A stretch of 64,000 nucleotides of DNA from Symsagittifera roscoffensis. Taxonomy: Eukaryota; Xenacoelomorpha; Acoela; Convolutidae. The stretch is from contig NC_087070.1 in the NCBI RefSeq assembly GCF_963678635.1, positions 14,077,840 through 14,141,839 on the forward strand. Reading direction: 5' to 3'. This document shows, in pieces, positions 37,500 to 51,456 of the stretch; the first letter of the stretch is position 1; every line of letters begins with the position of its first letter. The position numbers and the translations under genes were made by a program. Below the pieces are notes generated by a model. That model was given only the letters and a program-made list of their open reading frames with translations, was not told the origin of the DNA and did no database searches.

Positions 37500-40400
37500 A
37501 CATGAGAATGTTCCCTGCATATGTAACAGTGCGGCTAAATGTTCATTTGGAAGACCAGGTGGTAGGATTCTTCACTGCATATGTAACTATGCGGCTAAAT
37601 TTTCAATTGGAAGACCAGGTGGTAGGAATTTTCACTGCATATGTCACTGTGCGGCTAAATGTTTAATTGGAAGACCAGGTGGTAGAAATCTTCACTGCAT
37701 ATGTAACTGTGCAGCTAAATGTTCAATCGGAAGACCAGGTGGTAGGAAGCTTCACTGCATTTGTAACTGTGCGACTAAATGTTCAATTGGAAGACCAGGT
37801 GGTGAAAATCTTCACCGCAAATGTTACTGCGCGGCTAAATGTTCAATTGGAGTACCAGGTGGAAGGAATTTTCACTGCATATGTAACTGTGCGGCTAAAT
37901 GTTCATTTGGAAGACCAGGTGGTAGGAATCTCCACTGCATATGTCACTGTGCGGCTAAATGTTCAATTGGAATACCAGGTGGTAGGAATCTTCACTGCAA
38001 ATGAAACTGTGCGGCTAAATGTTCAATTGGAATACCAGGTGGTAGGAATCTTCACTGCATTTGTAACTGTGCGACTAAATGTTCAATTGGAAGACCAGGT
38101 GGTAGGAATCTTCACTGTATATGTCACTGTGCGGCTAAATGTTCAATTGGAAGACCAGGTGGTAGGAATCTTCACTGCAAATGTAACTGTACAGCTAAAT
38201 GTTCAATTGGAATACCAGGTGGAAGGAATCTTCACTGCATATGCAACTGTGCGGCTAAGTGTTCAATTAGAAGACCAGGTGTTAGGAATCTCCACTGCAT
38301 ATGTCACTGTGCGGCTAAATGTTCAATTGGAAGATCAGGTGGTAGGAATCTCCGCTGCATATGTCACTGTGCGGCTAAATGTTCAATTGGAAGATCAGGT
38401 GGTAGGAATCTTCACTGCATTTGTTACAGTGCGGCTAAATGTTCAATTGGAAGACCAGGTGGTAGGAATCTTCACTGTATATGTCACTGTGCGGCTAAAT
38501 GTTCAATTGGAAGACCAGGTGGTAGGAATCTTCACTGCATTTGTAACTGTGCTACTAAATGTTCAATTGGAAGACCAGGTGGTAGGAATCTTCACTGCAA
38601 ATGTAACTGTACGGCTAAATGTTCAATTGGAATACCAGGTGGAAGGAATCTTCACTGCAAATGTAACTGTACGGCTAAATGTTCAATTGGAATACCAGGT
38701 GGAAGGAATCTTCACTGCATATGCAACTGTGCGGCTAAGTGTTCAATTGGAATACCAGGTGGAAGGAATCTTCATTGCATATGTAACTGTGCAGCTAAAC
38801 GTTCAATTGGAAGACCAGGTGGTAGGAATCTCCATGTATATGTCACTGTGTGGCTCAATGTTCAATTGGAAGACCAGGTGGTAGGAATTTTCACTGAAAA
38901 AGTAACTATGCGGCTAAAGGTTCAATTGGAAGACCAGGTGGTAGGAATCTTCGCTGCATATGTTACTGTGCGGCTCAATGTTCAATTGGAATACCAGGTG
39001 GCAGGAATCTTCATTGCGTATGTAACTCTGCGGATAATGTTCATTTTGAAGACCAGGTGGTAGGAATCTTCACTGCATATGTAACTGTGCGGCTAAATGT
39101 TCAATTGGAAGACCAGGTGGTAGGAATCTTCACTGTATATGTCACTGTGCGGCTAAATGTTCAATTGGAAGACCAGGTGGTAGGAATCTTCACTGCATTT
39201 GTAACTGTGCGACTAAATGTTCAATTGGAAGACTAGGTGGTAGGAATCTTCAGTGCAAATGTAACTGTACGGCTAAATGTTCAATTGGAATACCAGGTGG
39301 AAGGAATCTTCACTGCAAATGTAACTGTACGGCTAAATGTTCAATTGGAATACCAGGTGGAAGGAATCTTCACTGCATATGCAACGGTGCGGCTAAGTGT
39401 TCAATTGGAATACCAGGTGGAAGGAATCTTCATTGCATATGTAACTGTGCAGCTAAACGTTCAATTGAAAGACCAGGTGGTAGGAATCTTCGCTACATAT
39501 GTAACTGTGTGGCTAAAGGTTCAGTTCAAAAACCAGTTGGTAGGAATCTTCACTGCATATGCAACTGTGCGACTAAATGTTCAATTGGACGACCAGGTGG
39601 TAGGAATCTTCACTGTATATGTCACTGTGCGGCTAAATGTTCAATTGGAAGACCAGGTGGTAGGAATCTTCACTGCAAATGTAACTGTACGGCTAAATGT
39701 TCAATTGGAATACCAGGTAATATGAATCTTCACTGCATATGTAACTGTGAGGCTAGATGCTAAATTGGTAGACTAGCTGGTAGGAACCTTCACTGCAAAT
39801 GTAACTCTGCGGCTAAAAGTTCAATTGGAATACCAATTGGTAGTAATCTTCACTGGAATGTAACTATGCGGCTAAATATTCAATTGGCTGACCAGATGGT
39901 AGGAATCTTCACTGCATATGGTAACAGAGCGTCAAAATGTACAATTGGAAGATCAGGTGGTAGAAATCTTCACTGCATATGTAACTGTGCGGCTAAATGT
40001 TCAATTGGAAGACCAGGTGGTAGGACTCTTCACTGCAAATGTAACTGTGCGGCTTAATGTACAAAAGGAAGACCAGGTGGTAGGAAACTTCACTGCATGC
40101 GTCACTGTGAGGCTACATGTTCAATTGGAAGACCAGTTGGTTGGAATCTTCACTGAATAAGTAACTATGCGGCTAAAGGTTCAATTGGAAAACCAGGTGG
40201 TAGGAATCTTCACTGCAAATGTAACTGTACGGATAAATGTTCAATTGGAATACCAGGTGGAAGGAATCTTCACTGCATGTGCAACTGTGCGGTTAAATGT
40301 TCAGTTAGAAGACCAGGTGGTAGGAATCTTCACTGCATACATAACTATGAGGCTAAATGTTCAATTGAAAGACCAGGTGGTAGAAATCTTCACTACATAT

Positions 40401-41916
40401 GTAACTGTGTGGCTAAAGATTCAGTTCGAAAACCAGGTGGTAGGAATCTTCACTGCATATGCAACTGTGCGGTTAAATGTTCAATCGGAAGACCAGTTGG
40501 TAGGAACCTTCACTGCATATGTCACTGTGCGGCTAAATGTTCAATTGGAATACCAGGTAATAGGGATCTTCACTGCATATGTAACTGTGAGGCTAGATGC
40601 TAAATTGGAGGACCAGGTGGTAGTAATCTTCACTGCAAATGTAACTCTACGGCTAAAAGTTCAATTGGAATACCGGTTGATTGGAATCTTCACTGGAAGG
40701 CGACTATGCGGCTAAATGTTCAATTGGCAGACCAGATGGTAGGAATATTCACTGCATATGGTAACAGTGCGGCTAAATGTACAATTTGAATATCAGGTGG
40801 TAGGAACCTTCAATGCATATGTCACTGTGCGGTTAAATGTTCAATTGGATTATCAGGTGGTAGGAATATTCACTGCAAATGAAACTGTGCGGCTAAAAGT
40901 TCAATTGGAATACCAGGTGGTAGGAATCTTCATTGCATATGTAACTGTGCAGCTAAACGTTCAATTGGAAGACCAGGTGGTAGGAATCTTCCTTGCATAT
41001 GTCACTGTGCGGCTAAATGTTCAATTGGAAGACCAGGTGGTAGGAATCTTCACTGCATATGTAACTGTGCGGCTAAATGTTCAATTGGAATACCAGGTGG
41101 AAGGAACCTTCACTGCATTTGCAACTGTGCGGCTAAGTGTTCAATTAGAAGATCAGGTGGTAGGAATCTTCAGTGCATACATAACTGTGAGGCTAAATGT
41201 TCAATTGAAAGACCAGGTGGTGGGAATCTTCACTGCATATGTAACTGTGTGGCTAAAGGTTCAGTTCGAAAACCAGGTGGTAGGAATCTTCACTGCATGT
41301 GCAATTGTGCGGTTAAATGTTCAATCGGAAGACCAGGTAGTAGGAATCTTCACTGCATTTGAAATGTGCGACTGAACGTTCATTTGGAAGACCAGGTGGT
41401 AGGAATATTCATTGAAGTTTGACTATGCTGCTAAATGTTCAAGTGGCAGACCAGATGGTAGGAATCTTCACTGCATATGTAACAGTGCGGCTAAATGTAC
41501 AATTGGAATACCAGGTGGAAGGAACCTTCACTGCATTTTTCACTGTGCGGCTAAATGTTCAATTGGAATACCAGGTGGTAGGAATCTTCACTGCAAATGA
41601 AACTGTGCGGCTAAATGTTCAGTTGGAATACCAGGTGGTAGGAATCTTCACTGCATATGTAACTGGGCAGCTAAACGTTCAAATGGAAAACCAGGTGGTA
41701 GGAATCTTCACTGCATATGTGACTGTGCGGCTAAATATTCAATTGAAAGAACAGGTGGTAGGAATCTTCACTGCATACGTAACTGTGAGGCTAAATGTTC
41801 AATTGGAAGACCAGGTGGTAAGAATTTTCACTGAAAAAGTAACTATGCGGCTAAAGGTTCAATTGGAAGACCAGGTGGTAGGAATCTTCGCTGCATATGT
41901 TACTGTGCGGCTCAAT

Positions 41917-44066
41917 GTTCAATTGGAATACCAGGTGGTAGGAATCTTCATTGCGTATGTAACTCTGCGGATAATGTTCATTTTGAAGACCAGGTGGTAG
42001 GAATCTTCACTGCATATGTAACTGTGCGGCTAAATGTTCAATTGGAAGAACAGGTTGTAGGAATCTTCTTTGCATACGTAACTGTGAGGCTAAATGTTCA
42101 ATTGGAATACCAGGTGGTAGGAATCTTATCTGCATATTAAACTGTGCGGCTAAAGGTGCAATTGGAAGACCAGGTGGTAAGAATCTCCATGTATATGTCA
42201 CTGTGCGGCTCAATGTTCAATTGGAAGACCAGGTGGTAGGAATTTTCACTGAAAAAGTAACTATGCGGCTAAAGGTTCAATTGGAAGACCAGGTGGTAGG
42301 AATCTTCGCTGCATATGTTACTGTGCGGCTCAATGTTCAATTGGAATACCAGGTGGTAGGAATCTTCATTGCGTATGTATCTCTGCGGATAATGTTCATT
42401 TCGAAGACCAGGTGGTAGGAATCTTCACTGCATATGTAACTGTGCGGCTAAATGTTCAATTGGAAGAACAAGTTGTAGGAATCTTCTTTGCATACGTAAC
42501 TGTGAGGCTAAATGTTCAATTGGAAGACCAGGTAGTAGGAATCTTCACTGCATATTAAACTGTGCGGCTAAAGGTTCAATTGGAAGACCAGGTGGTAAGA
42601 ATCTCCATGTATATGTCACTGTGCGGCTCAATGTTCAATTGGAATACCAGGTGATAGGAATCTTCACTGCATATGTAACTGTGCAGCTAAATGTTCAATT
42701 GGAAGACCATGTGGTAGGAATCTTCACTGCATATGCAACTGTGCGGCTAAATGTTTAAATGGATTACCAGGTAGTAGGAATTTTCACTGCATATGTAACT
42801 GTGCGGCTAAAGGTGCAATTGGAAGACCAGGTGGTAAGAATCTCCATGTATATATAACTGTGCGGCTAAATCTTCAATCGGAAGACCAGGTGGTAGGAAC
42901 CTTCACTGCAAATGTAACTGTGCGGTTAAATGTTCAATAGGAAGAACAGGTGGTAGGAATCTTCACTGCATACGTCACTGTGAGGCTAAATGTTCAATTG
43001 GAATACCAGGTGGTAGGAATCTTCATTGCGTATGTAACTCTGCGGATAATGTTCATTTTGAAGACCAGGTGGTAGGAATCTTCACTGCATATGTAACTGT
43101 GCGGCTAAATGTTCAATTGGAAGAACAGGTTGTAGGAATCTTCTTTGCATACGTAACTGTGAGGCTAAATGTTCAATTGGAATACCAGGTGGTAGGAATC
43201 TTATCTGCATATTAAACTGTGCGGCTAAAGGTGCAATTGGAAGACCAGGTGGTAAGAATCTCCATGTATATGTCACTGTGCGGCTCAATGTTCAATTGGA
43301 AGACCAGGTGGTAGGAATTTTCACTGAAAAAGTAACTATGCGGCTAAAGTTTCAATTGGAAGACCAGGTGGTAGGAATCTTCGCTGCATATGTTACTGTG
43401 CGGCTCATTGTTCAATTGGAATACCAGGTGGTAGGAATCTTCATTGCGTATGTAACTCTGCGGATAATGTTCATTTCGAAGACCAGGTGGTAGGAATCTT
43501 CACTGCATATGTAACTGTGCGGCTAAATGTTCAATTGGAAGAACAAGTTGTAGGAATATTCTTTGCATACGTAACTGTGAGGCTAAATGTTCAATTGGAA
43601 GACCAGGTAGTAGGAATCTTCACTGCATATTAAACTGTGCGGCTAAAGGTTCAATTGGAAGACCAGGTGGTAAGAATCTCCATGTATATGTCACTGTGCG
43701 GCTCAATGTTCAATTGGAATACCAGGTGATAGGAATCTTCACTGCATATGTAACTGTGCAGCTAAATGTTCAATTGGAAGACCATGTGGTAGGAATCTTC
43801 ACTGCATATGCAACTGTGCGGCTAAATGTTTAAATGGATTACCAGGTAGTAGGAATTTTCACTGCATATGTAACTGTGCGGCTAAAGGTGCAATTGGAAG
43901 ACCAGGTGGTAAGAATCTCCATGTATATATAACTGTGCGGCTAAATCTTCAATTGGAAGACCAGGTGGTAGGAACCTTCACTGCAAATGTAACTGTGCGG
44001 TTAAATGTTCAATAGGAAGAACAGGTGGTAGGAATCTTCACTGCATACGTCACTGTGAGGCTAAAT
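41917..44066 (+). repeat. 1,075-bp duplication within the minisatellite
   Basis: 41,917-42,991 and 42,992-44,066 are near-identical. Rare variant units (CTCTGCGGATAATGTTCA, CTTATCTGCATATTAAAC, CTCCATGTATATGTCACT) recur in the same order at an offset of 1,075 bp. The length is 18 units less 5 bp, so the internal small deletions were copied too. Confidence 0.9.
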
Positions 44067-47000
44067 GTTAAATTGGAAGACCAGGTGGTTGGAATCTTCA
44101 CTGCATTTGTAACAGTTCGGCTGAAGGTTCAATTGAAATACCAGGTGGAAGGAACCTTCACTGCATATGCAACTGTGCGGCTAAGTGTTCAATTAGAAGA
44201 TCAGGTGGTAGGAATCTTCACTGCATACATAATTGTGAGGCTAAAGGTTCAATTGAAAGACCAGGTGGTAGGAATCTTCACTGCATATGTAACTGTGTGG
44301 CTAAAGGTTCAATTCGAAAATCAGGTGGTAGGAATCTTCACTGCATATGCAACTGTGCAGTTAAATGTTCAATCGGAAGACCAGGTGGTAGGAATCTTCA
44401 CTGCATTTGTAACTGTGCGACTAAACGTTCAATTGGAAGACCAGGTGGTAGGAACCTTCACTGCATACGTAACTCTGAGGCTGAATGTTCAATTGGAAGA
44501 CCAGGTGGTAGGAATTTTCACTGAATATGTAACCATGCGGCTAAAGGTTCAATTAGAAGACCAGGTGGTAGGAATCTTCAATGCATACGTAACTCTGAGG
44601 CTGAATGTTCAATTGGAAGACCAGGTGGTACAAATTTTCACTGAATATGTAACCATGCGGCTAAAGGTTCAATTAGAAGACCAGGTGGTAGGAATCTTCA
44701 CTGCATATGTTACTGTGCGGCTCAATTTTCAATTGGAAGACCAGGTGGTAGGAATCTTCAATGCAAATGTAACTGTGCGGCTAAATGTTCAATAGGAAGA
44801 CCAGGTGGTAGGAATCTTCAGTGCATACGTCACTGTGAGGCTACACGTTCAATTGGCAGACCAGGTGGTTGGAATCTTCGCTGAATTTGTAACAGTTCGG
44901 CTGAAAGTTCAATGGGAAGACCAGGTGGTAGGAATCTTAACTGCATATGTCACTGTTCGGCTAAATGTTCAATTGTAAGACCAGGTGGTAGGAATCTTCA
45001 CTGCATATGTAACTGTTCTGCTAAAAGTTCAACTGGAATACCAGGTGGAAGGAACCTTCACTGCATATGCAACTGTGCGGCTAAGTGTTCGATTAGAAGA
45101 TCAGGTGGTAGGAGTCTTCAGAGCAAACATAACTGTGAGGCTAACTGTTCAATTGAAAGACCAGGTGGTAGGAATCTTCACTGCATATGTAACTGTGTGG
45201 CTAAAGGTTCAGTTCGAAAACCAGGTGGTAGGAATCTTCACTGTATATGCAACTGTGCGGTTAAATGTTCAATCGGAAGACCATGTGGTAGGAATCTTCA
45301 CTGCATTTGTAACTGTGCGACTAAACGTTCAATTGGAAGACCAGGTGGTAGGAACCTTCACTGCATATGTCACTGTGCAGCTAAATATTCAATTGGAATA
45401 CCAGGTGGTAGGAATCTTCACTGCATATATAACTGTACGGCTAAATGTTAAATAGGAAGACCAGGTGGTAGGAATTTTTACTGCAAATGTAACTCTGCGG
45501 CTAAACCTAAGTTCAATTGGAATACCAGGTGGTAGGAATCTTCACTGAAATGTGACTATGCGGCAAAATGTTCAAGTGGCAGACCAGATTTTAGGAATCT
45601 TCACTGCATGTGTAACAGTGCGGCTAAATGTACAATTGGAATACCAGGTGGTAGGAACCTTCACTCTATATGTCACTGTGCGGCTAAATGTTCAATTGGA
45701 AAACCAGGTGGTAGGAATCTTCACTGCAAATGAAACTGTGCGGCTAAGTGTTCAATTGGAATACCAGGTGGTAGGAATCTTCACTGCATATGTAACTGTG
45801 CAGCTATACGTTCAAATGGAAAACCTGGTGGTAGGAATCTTCACTGCATATGTGACTGTGCGGCTAAATGTTCAATTGAAAGAACAGGTGGTAGGAATCT
45901 TCATTGCATATGTAACTCTGCGGATAATGTTCAATTGGAAGACCAGGTGGTAGGAATCTTCACTGCATATGTAACTGAGTGGCTTAATGTTCAATTGGTA
46001 GACCAGGTGCTAGGAACATTCACTGCATATGTGACTGTGCGGCTAAATATTCAATTGGAAGAACAGGTTGTAGCAATATTCTTTGCATACGTAACTGTGA
46101 GGCTAAATGTTCAATTGGCAGACCAGGTGGTAGGAATCTTCACTGCATATTAAACTGTGCGGCTAAAGGTTCAATTGGAAGACCAGGTGGTAAGAATCTC
46201 CATGCATATGTCACTGTGCGGCTCAATGTTCAGTTGGAATACCAGGTGGTAGTAATCTTCACTGCATATGTAACTGTGCGGCTAAATGTTCAATTGGAAG
46301 ACCAGGTGGTAGGAATATTCACTGCATATGTGACTGTGCGGCTAAATAATCAATTGGAAGAACAGGTTAAAGGAATCTTCTTTGCATACGTAACTGTGCA
46401 GCTAAATGTTCAATTGGAAGACCAGGTGGTAGGAATCTTCACTGCATATGTAACTGTGCGGCTAAATGTTAAATTGGAAGACCAGGTGGTAGGAATCTTT
46501 ACTGCAAATGTGACTGTGCGGCTAAGACTAAGTTCAATTGGAATACCAGGTGGTAGGAATCTTCACTGCATATGTAACAGTGCGGCTAAATGTACAATTG
46601 GAATACCAGGTGGTAGGAACCTTCACTGCATATGTCACTGTGCGGCTAAATGTTCAATTGGAATACCAGGTGGTAGGAATCTTCACTGCAAATAAAACTG
46701 TGGGGCTAAACGTTCAATTGGAATATCAGGTGGTAGGAATCTTCACTGCATATGTAACTGTGCAGCTAAACGTTCAAATGGAAAACCAGGTGGTAGGAAT
46801 CTTCATTGCATATGTGACTGTGCGGCTAAATGTTCAATTGAAAGAACAGGTGGTAGGAATCTTCTTTGCATACGTAACTGTGAGGCTAAATGTTCAATTG
46901 GCAGACCAGGTGGTAGGAATCTTCACTGCATATTAAACTGTGCGGCTAAAGGTTCAATTGGAAGACCAGATGGTAAGAATCTCCATGCATATGTCACTGT

Positions 47001-47637
47001 GCGGCTCAATGTTCAGTTGGAATACCAGGTGGTAGGAATCTTCACTGCATATGTAACTGTGCGGCTAAATGTTCAATTGGAAGACCAGGTGGTAGGAATA
47101 TTCACTGCATATGTGACTGTGCGGCTAAATATTCAATTGGAAGAACAGGTTGTAGGAATCTTCTTTGCATACGTAACTGTGCAGCTAAAAGTTCAATTGG
47201 ACGACCAGGTGGTAGGAATCTTCACTGCATATGTAACTGTGCGGCTAAATGTTAAATTGGAAGACCAGGTGGTAGGAATCTTTACTGCAAATGTGACTCT
47301 GCGGCTAAACCTAAGTTCAATTGGAATACCAGGTGGTAGGAATCTTCACTGCATATGTAACTGTGCGGCTAAATGTTCAATTGGAAGACCAGGTGATAGG
47401 AACATTCACTGCATATGTGGCTGTGCGGCTAAATATTCAATTGGAAGAACAGGTTGTAGGAACCTTCTTTGCATACGTAACTGTGCAGCTAAATGTTAAA
47501 TTAGACCAGGTGGTAGGAATCTTCACTGCATTTGTAACTGTGCGGCTAAATGTTAAATTGGAAGAGCAGGTGGTAAGAATCTTTACTGCAAATATGACTC
47601 TGCGGCTAAACCTAAGTTCAGTTGGAATACCAGGTGG

Positions 47638-48713
47638 TAGGAATCTTCACTGAAATTGTGACTATGCGGCTAAATGTTCAAGTGGCAGACCAGATGGTAG
47701 GAATCTTCACTGCATATGTAACACTGCGGCTAAATGTACAATTGGAATACCAGGTGGTAGGAACCTGCACTGCATATGTCACTGTGCGGCTAAATGTTCA
47801 ATTGGAATACCAGGTGGTAGGAATCTTCACTGCAAATGAAACTGTGCGGCTAAATGTTCAATTGGAATACCAGGTGGTAGGAATCTTCACTGCATATGTA
47901 ACTGTGCAGCTAAACGTTCAAATGGAAAACCAGGTGGTAGGAATCTTCAATGCATATATGACTGTGCGGCTAAAGGTTCAATTGAAAGAACAGGTGGTAG
48001 GAATCTTCACTGCATACGTAACTGTGAGGCTAAATGTTCAATTGGAAGACCAGGTGGTAGGAATTTTCCTTGCATATGTTACTGTGCGGCTCAATGTTCA
48101 ATTGGAAGACCAGGTGGTAGAAATCTTCATTGCATATGTAACTCTGCAGATAATGTTCAATTGGAAGACCAGGTGGTAGGAATCTTCACTGAAAGGTGAC
48201 TATGCGGCTAAATGTTCAAGTGGCAGACCAGATGGTAGGAATCTTCACTGCATATGTAACACTGCGGCTAAATGTACAATTGGAATACCAGGTGGTAGGA
48301 ACCTGCACTGCATATGTCACTGTGCGGCTAAATGTTCAATTGGAATACCAGGTGGTAGGAATCTTCACTGCAAATGAAACTGTGCGGCTAAATGTTCAAT
48401 TGGAATACCAAGTGGTAGGAATCTTCACTGCATATGTAACTGTGCAGCTAAACGTTCAAATGGAAAACCAGGTGGTAGGAATCTTCAATGCATATATGAC
48501 TGTGCGGCTAAAGGTTCAATTGAAAGAACAGGTGGTAGGAATCTTCACTGCATACGTAACTGTGAGGCTAAATGTTCAATTGGAAGACCAGGTGGTAGGA
48601 ATTTTCCTTGCATATGTTACTGTGCGGCTCAATGTTCAATTGGAAGACCAGGTGGTAGAAATCTTCATTGCATATGTAACTCTGCAGATAATGTTCAATT
48701 GGAAGACCAGTTG
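47638..48713 (+). repeat. 538-bp duplication within the minisatellite
   Basis: 47,638-48,175 is repeated at 48,176-48,713. The markers TTCAAGTGGCAGACCAGATG and GGAACCTGCACTGCATATGT recur at an offset of 538 bp, with a 1-bp difference near the start (GAAATTGTGACT against GAAAGGTGACT). A looser 783-bp repetition links about 46,140-46,500 with 46,920-47,280. Confidence 0.9.
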
Positions 48714-49870
48714 GTAGGAATCTTCACTGCATATGTAACTGTGCGGCTAAATGTTCAATTGGAAGACCAGGTGGTAGGAATCTTCACTGCATATGTGACT
48801 GTGCGGCTAAATGTTTAATTGGAAGAACAGGTTGTGGGAATCTTCTTTGCATACGTAACTGTGAGGTTAAATGTTCAATTGGAAGACCAGGTGGTACGAA
48901 TCTTCACTGCATATTCAGCTGTGCGGCTAAAGGTTCAATTGGAAGACCAGGTGGTTAGAATCTCCATGCATATGTCACTGTGCGGCTCAATGTTCAATTG
49001 GAATACCAGGTGGTAGGAATCTTCACTGCATATATAACTGTGCAGCTAAATGTTCAATTGGAAGACCAGGTGGTAGGAATCTTCACTGCATATGTAACTG
49101 TGCGGCTAAAGGTTAAAGTGGAAGACCAGGTGGTAGGAATCTTCACTGCATATGCAACTATGCGGCTAAATGTTCTATTGGAAGACCAGGTGGTAGGAAT
49201 CTTCACTGCATATGCAACTGTGCGGCTAAAGGTTCAATTGGAATACCAGGTGGTATGAATTTTCACTGCATATGTAACTGTGCGGCTAAATGTTCAATTG
49301 GAAGACTAGTTGGTAGGAATCTTCACTGTATATGTAACTGTGCGGCTAAATGTTCAATTGCAAGACCAGGTGGTAGGAATCCTAACTGCAAATGTAACTG
49401 TGCGGCTAAATGTTCAATAGGAAGACCAGGTGGTAGGCATCTTCACTGAAATGTGACTATTCGGCTAATTGTTCAATTGGAAGACCATATGGTAGGAATC
49501 TTCACTGCATATGTAATTTTGCGGCTAATAGTTCAATTGGAAGACCAGGGGGTAGGATTCTTCACTGCATATGTAACTGTATGGCTGAATTTTCAATTGG
49601 AAGACCAGGTGGTTGGAATCTTCACTCCATGTGTAACTGTGCGGCTAAATGTTCAATTGGAAGACCAGGTGGTAGGAATCTTCAATGCATATGTAACTGT
49701 GCGGCTCAATATTCAATTGGAAGATTATGTGGTAGGAATCCTCTTTGCATATGCAACTGTGCGGCTAATTGTTCAATTAGAAGACCAGGTGGTAGGAGTC
49801 TTCATTGCATATGTAACTAGGCGGCTAAATATTCATTTGGAAGACCAGGTGGTAGGAATCTTCGCTGCAG

Positions 49871-50514
49871 AAGCAGCAAGATCCTAATTTTGTAGAAAAA
49901 TTGTTTTTTTTTCCTTTTTCTCGAAATTACTCATTGTCAATTGAAAAAATCTAGAGTTATGGATTTTTTTCTTCACTGTTTTTTTTTCTATTTTGAACAA
50001 TTTGCCAAATTCGATTTGTTGAGCTCAGTTGAAAAAACTAGCTTCAGGAAATCATCTCATATGAGTGAGTAGTAGATGTTGAAGGCGATCAGGGGGGAGG
50101 GGGTGCGCGGCTGACCCCATGTTATAAGATACGTTACAGACTTCGAGTCAGCCTCGCTTTGTATTAAGACTAGGTATAGAGTCTACAATGTATTAAGATA
50201 GGGAATACCAATGGCAATGTTTCATGGCTTGTGTGATGGTAAGATAATGGTAACAAAAACAAGCGCGTTATCTAATTGGTGACTATGTTCGGGCGCGTTA
50301 TTTTGTTGGTGACTATGCTAGTGTATTAGGTGTAGCATTTCATATGGTGTATTAACGGCTTTTATGCTCTATGCTGAAACCTAACTCTATAAATCACTGC
50401 ATGGTTTTTGAGTTTCAACGCAACTTTTTAATAAAACACCAACTAATTACTGCTTCATACAAAGTTTTAATACATTGCATCATTTCTTATAAATTTACTA
50501 CATTGCATCAGTTT
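49871..50514. other. Spacer between minisatellite and polymerase gene
   Basis: T-rich sequence, then a short GC-richer part (GGGGGGAGGGGGTGCGCGGC near 50,090). The stretch 50,170-50,300, read on the minus strand, resembles the TTACCAT-rich repeats at 31.0 kb (CTTACCATCACAC, TATTCCCTATCTTAATACAT, AGATAACGCGC). ACATTGCATCA occurs twice near 50,470-50,510. No gene is seen. Confidence 0.6.
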
Positions 50515-51456
50515 TTAAAAGTTCAATGGTTTTGTATGAATTCCATCATCTTGAACTTGTCTTTCTGGATAAAAATTACTAAGTCCTTTCTTTGTTTACT
50601 CATATGTGGCCACCATATAATTTATTGTTCTGATTCTGCAATTTGGAGATTTCAGGTTGATTGCTTCAAAGAGCACTCTCCTGTACTTTGACATAGGTCG
50701 ATCACCAGAACTTTCTAAAACTCGTTTCTAAAACTCGTTCGTTTGACTTTATCTGACTTGTTGTCATATCAGCAATAAGGTTTGCTACAAAAACATAGCA
50801 TTTCTGTGCACCTAAATCTCTCTTTGAAAAGTCCCGGCTCTCGCTTATCATGCTTTTTACGGAAACTGCAATACGTTAGAGGGAAAAAATTAAATTTTCC
50901 ATCTGATTTGAATGAATCTCTGCAGTCAATTTCCCTCATTCCCCCCCCAAATGTCTCTTTTTGTCAGTTGCATACAGTCATATAAGTTTTCTTCAGCAAT
51001 TGGTAAGTAAAGTGCGTCTGTATCTAAATCCATCTCTTCAATTTTAATTATATCAGAGAACTTGTCAAAGAAGTTATAGTAGAGTTCCAATATTCTCAAC
51101 TTTGGATACTGAAGTATGAAAAATCCAACAACGATGGGTTCTCGGTGCTCAATTATTGATTTCAACAACTCCACCTCATACAGGTCTTTTTCACTTTTGA
51201 GCAATGTTTCATTGATTGTTTTATGAGCTTTTTCATCGTTTAGAAATTTTGAGATTGATTGTCTGGATCTGCATGATCTGATATCCATACGAGGAATTGC
51301 CTAAAAGCTTCATAGTTTCTGCTACAACTCCCGATAAAGGGTTTCCATCTCAATCTCTTCTCGCATCAACCACTGATTGAACAAAATTATTGAACAGTTC
51401 CGAGGAGAATATTGAATAAAACGGTAAATTTTGATGCACTGCAATCCAAGTTGCAA
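50515..51456 (-). pseudogene. pPolB: Polinton DNA polymerase B, 3' part (motifs B and C)
   Basis: Continuation of the polymerase after the LINE insertion. Reading on the minus strand: LQLGLQCIKIYRFIQYS resumes the polymerase at about 51,456. Motif B follows (KLLGNSSYG, about 51,283-51,310) and then motif C (MDLDTDALYL, with the catalytic DTD at 51,016-51,024). Downstream come a basic KKHDKREPGLFK segment near 50,860 and a C-terminal tail that runs, with frame changes, to TAA at 50,515-50,517. The catalytic residues of motifs B and C are intact, but at least three frameshifts break the reading frame: after about 51,390, near the GGGGGGG run at 50,941, and near 50,690. This is a non-functional copy of a once complete gene. 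Confidence 0.88.

Larger units (their letters stand above)
37500..49870 (+). repeat. 60-bp minisatellite, about 206 tandem copies
   Basis: The unit runs GGTAGGAATCTTCACTGCAT, then ATGTAACTGTGCGGCTAAAT, then GTTCAATTGGAAGACCAGGT. The period is exactly 60 bp over long runs (37,561-38,820), with occasional 1-3 bp shifts. The last unit ends near 49,870. Since 60 is a multiple of three, any stop-free frame of the unit stays open. Two of the three plus frames do: one gives 20-residue repeats like TVRLNVQLEDQVVGIFTAYV, the other a cysteine-rich CNCAAKCSIGRPGGRNLHCI. The longest run (37,667-38,884) has no ATG at its start. An ATG at 37,502 leads into it in the same frame but meets a TAA at 37,664-37,666 that differs from the consensus CAA by one base. 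Frame-breaking indels every 0.2-1.2 kb argue against one long protein. Confidence 0.97.

Noticed and set aside
42007-43288. Minus-strand open frames inside the minisatellite
   Set aside because: Two identical 68-residue frames are copies of the 1,075-bp duplication and mirror the plus-strand repeat.
37500-49870. CRISPR-like regular repeats
   Set aside because: The 60-bp units are contiguous, with no unique spacers between repeats, and the context is eukaryotic.
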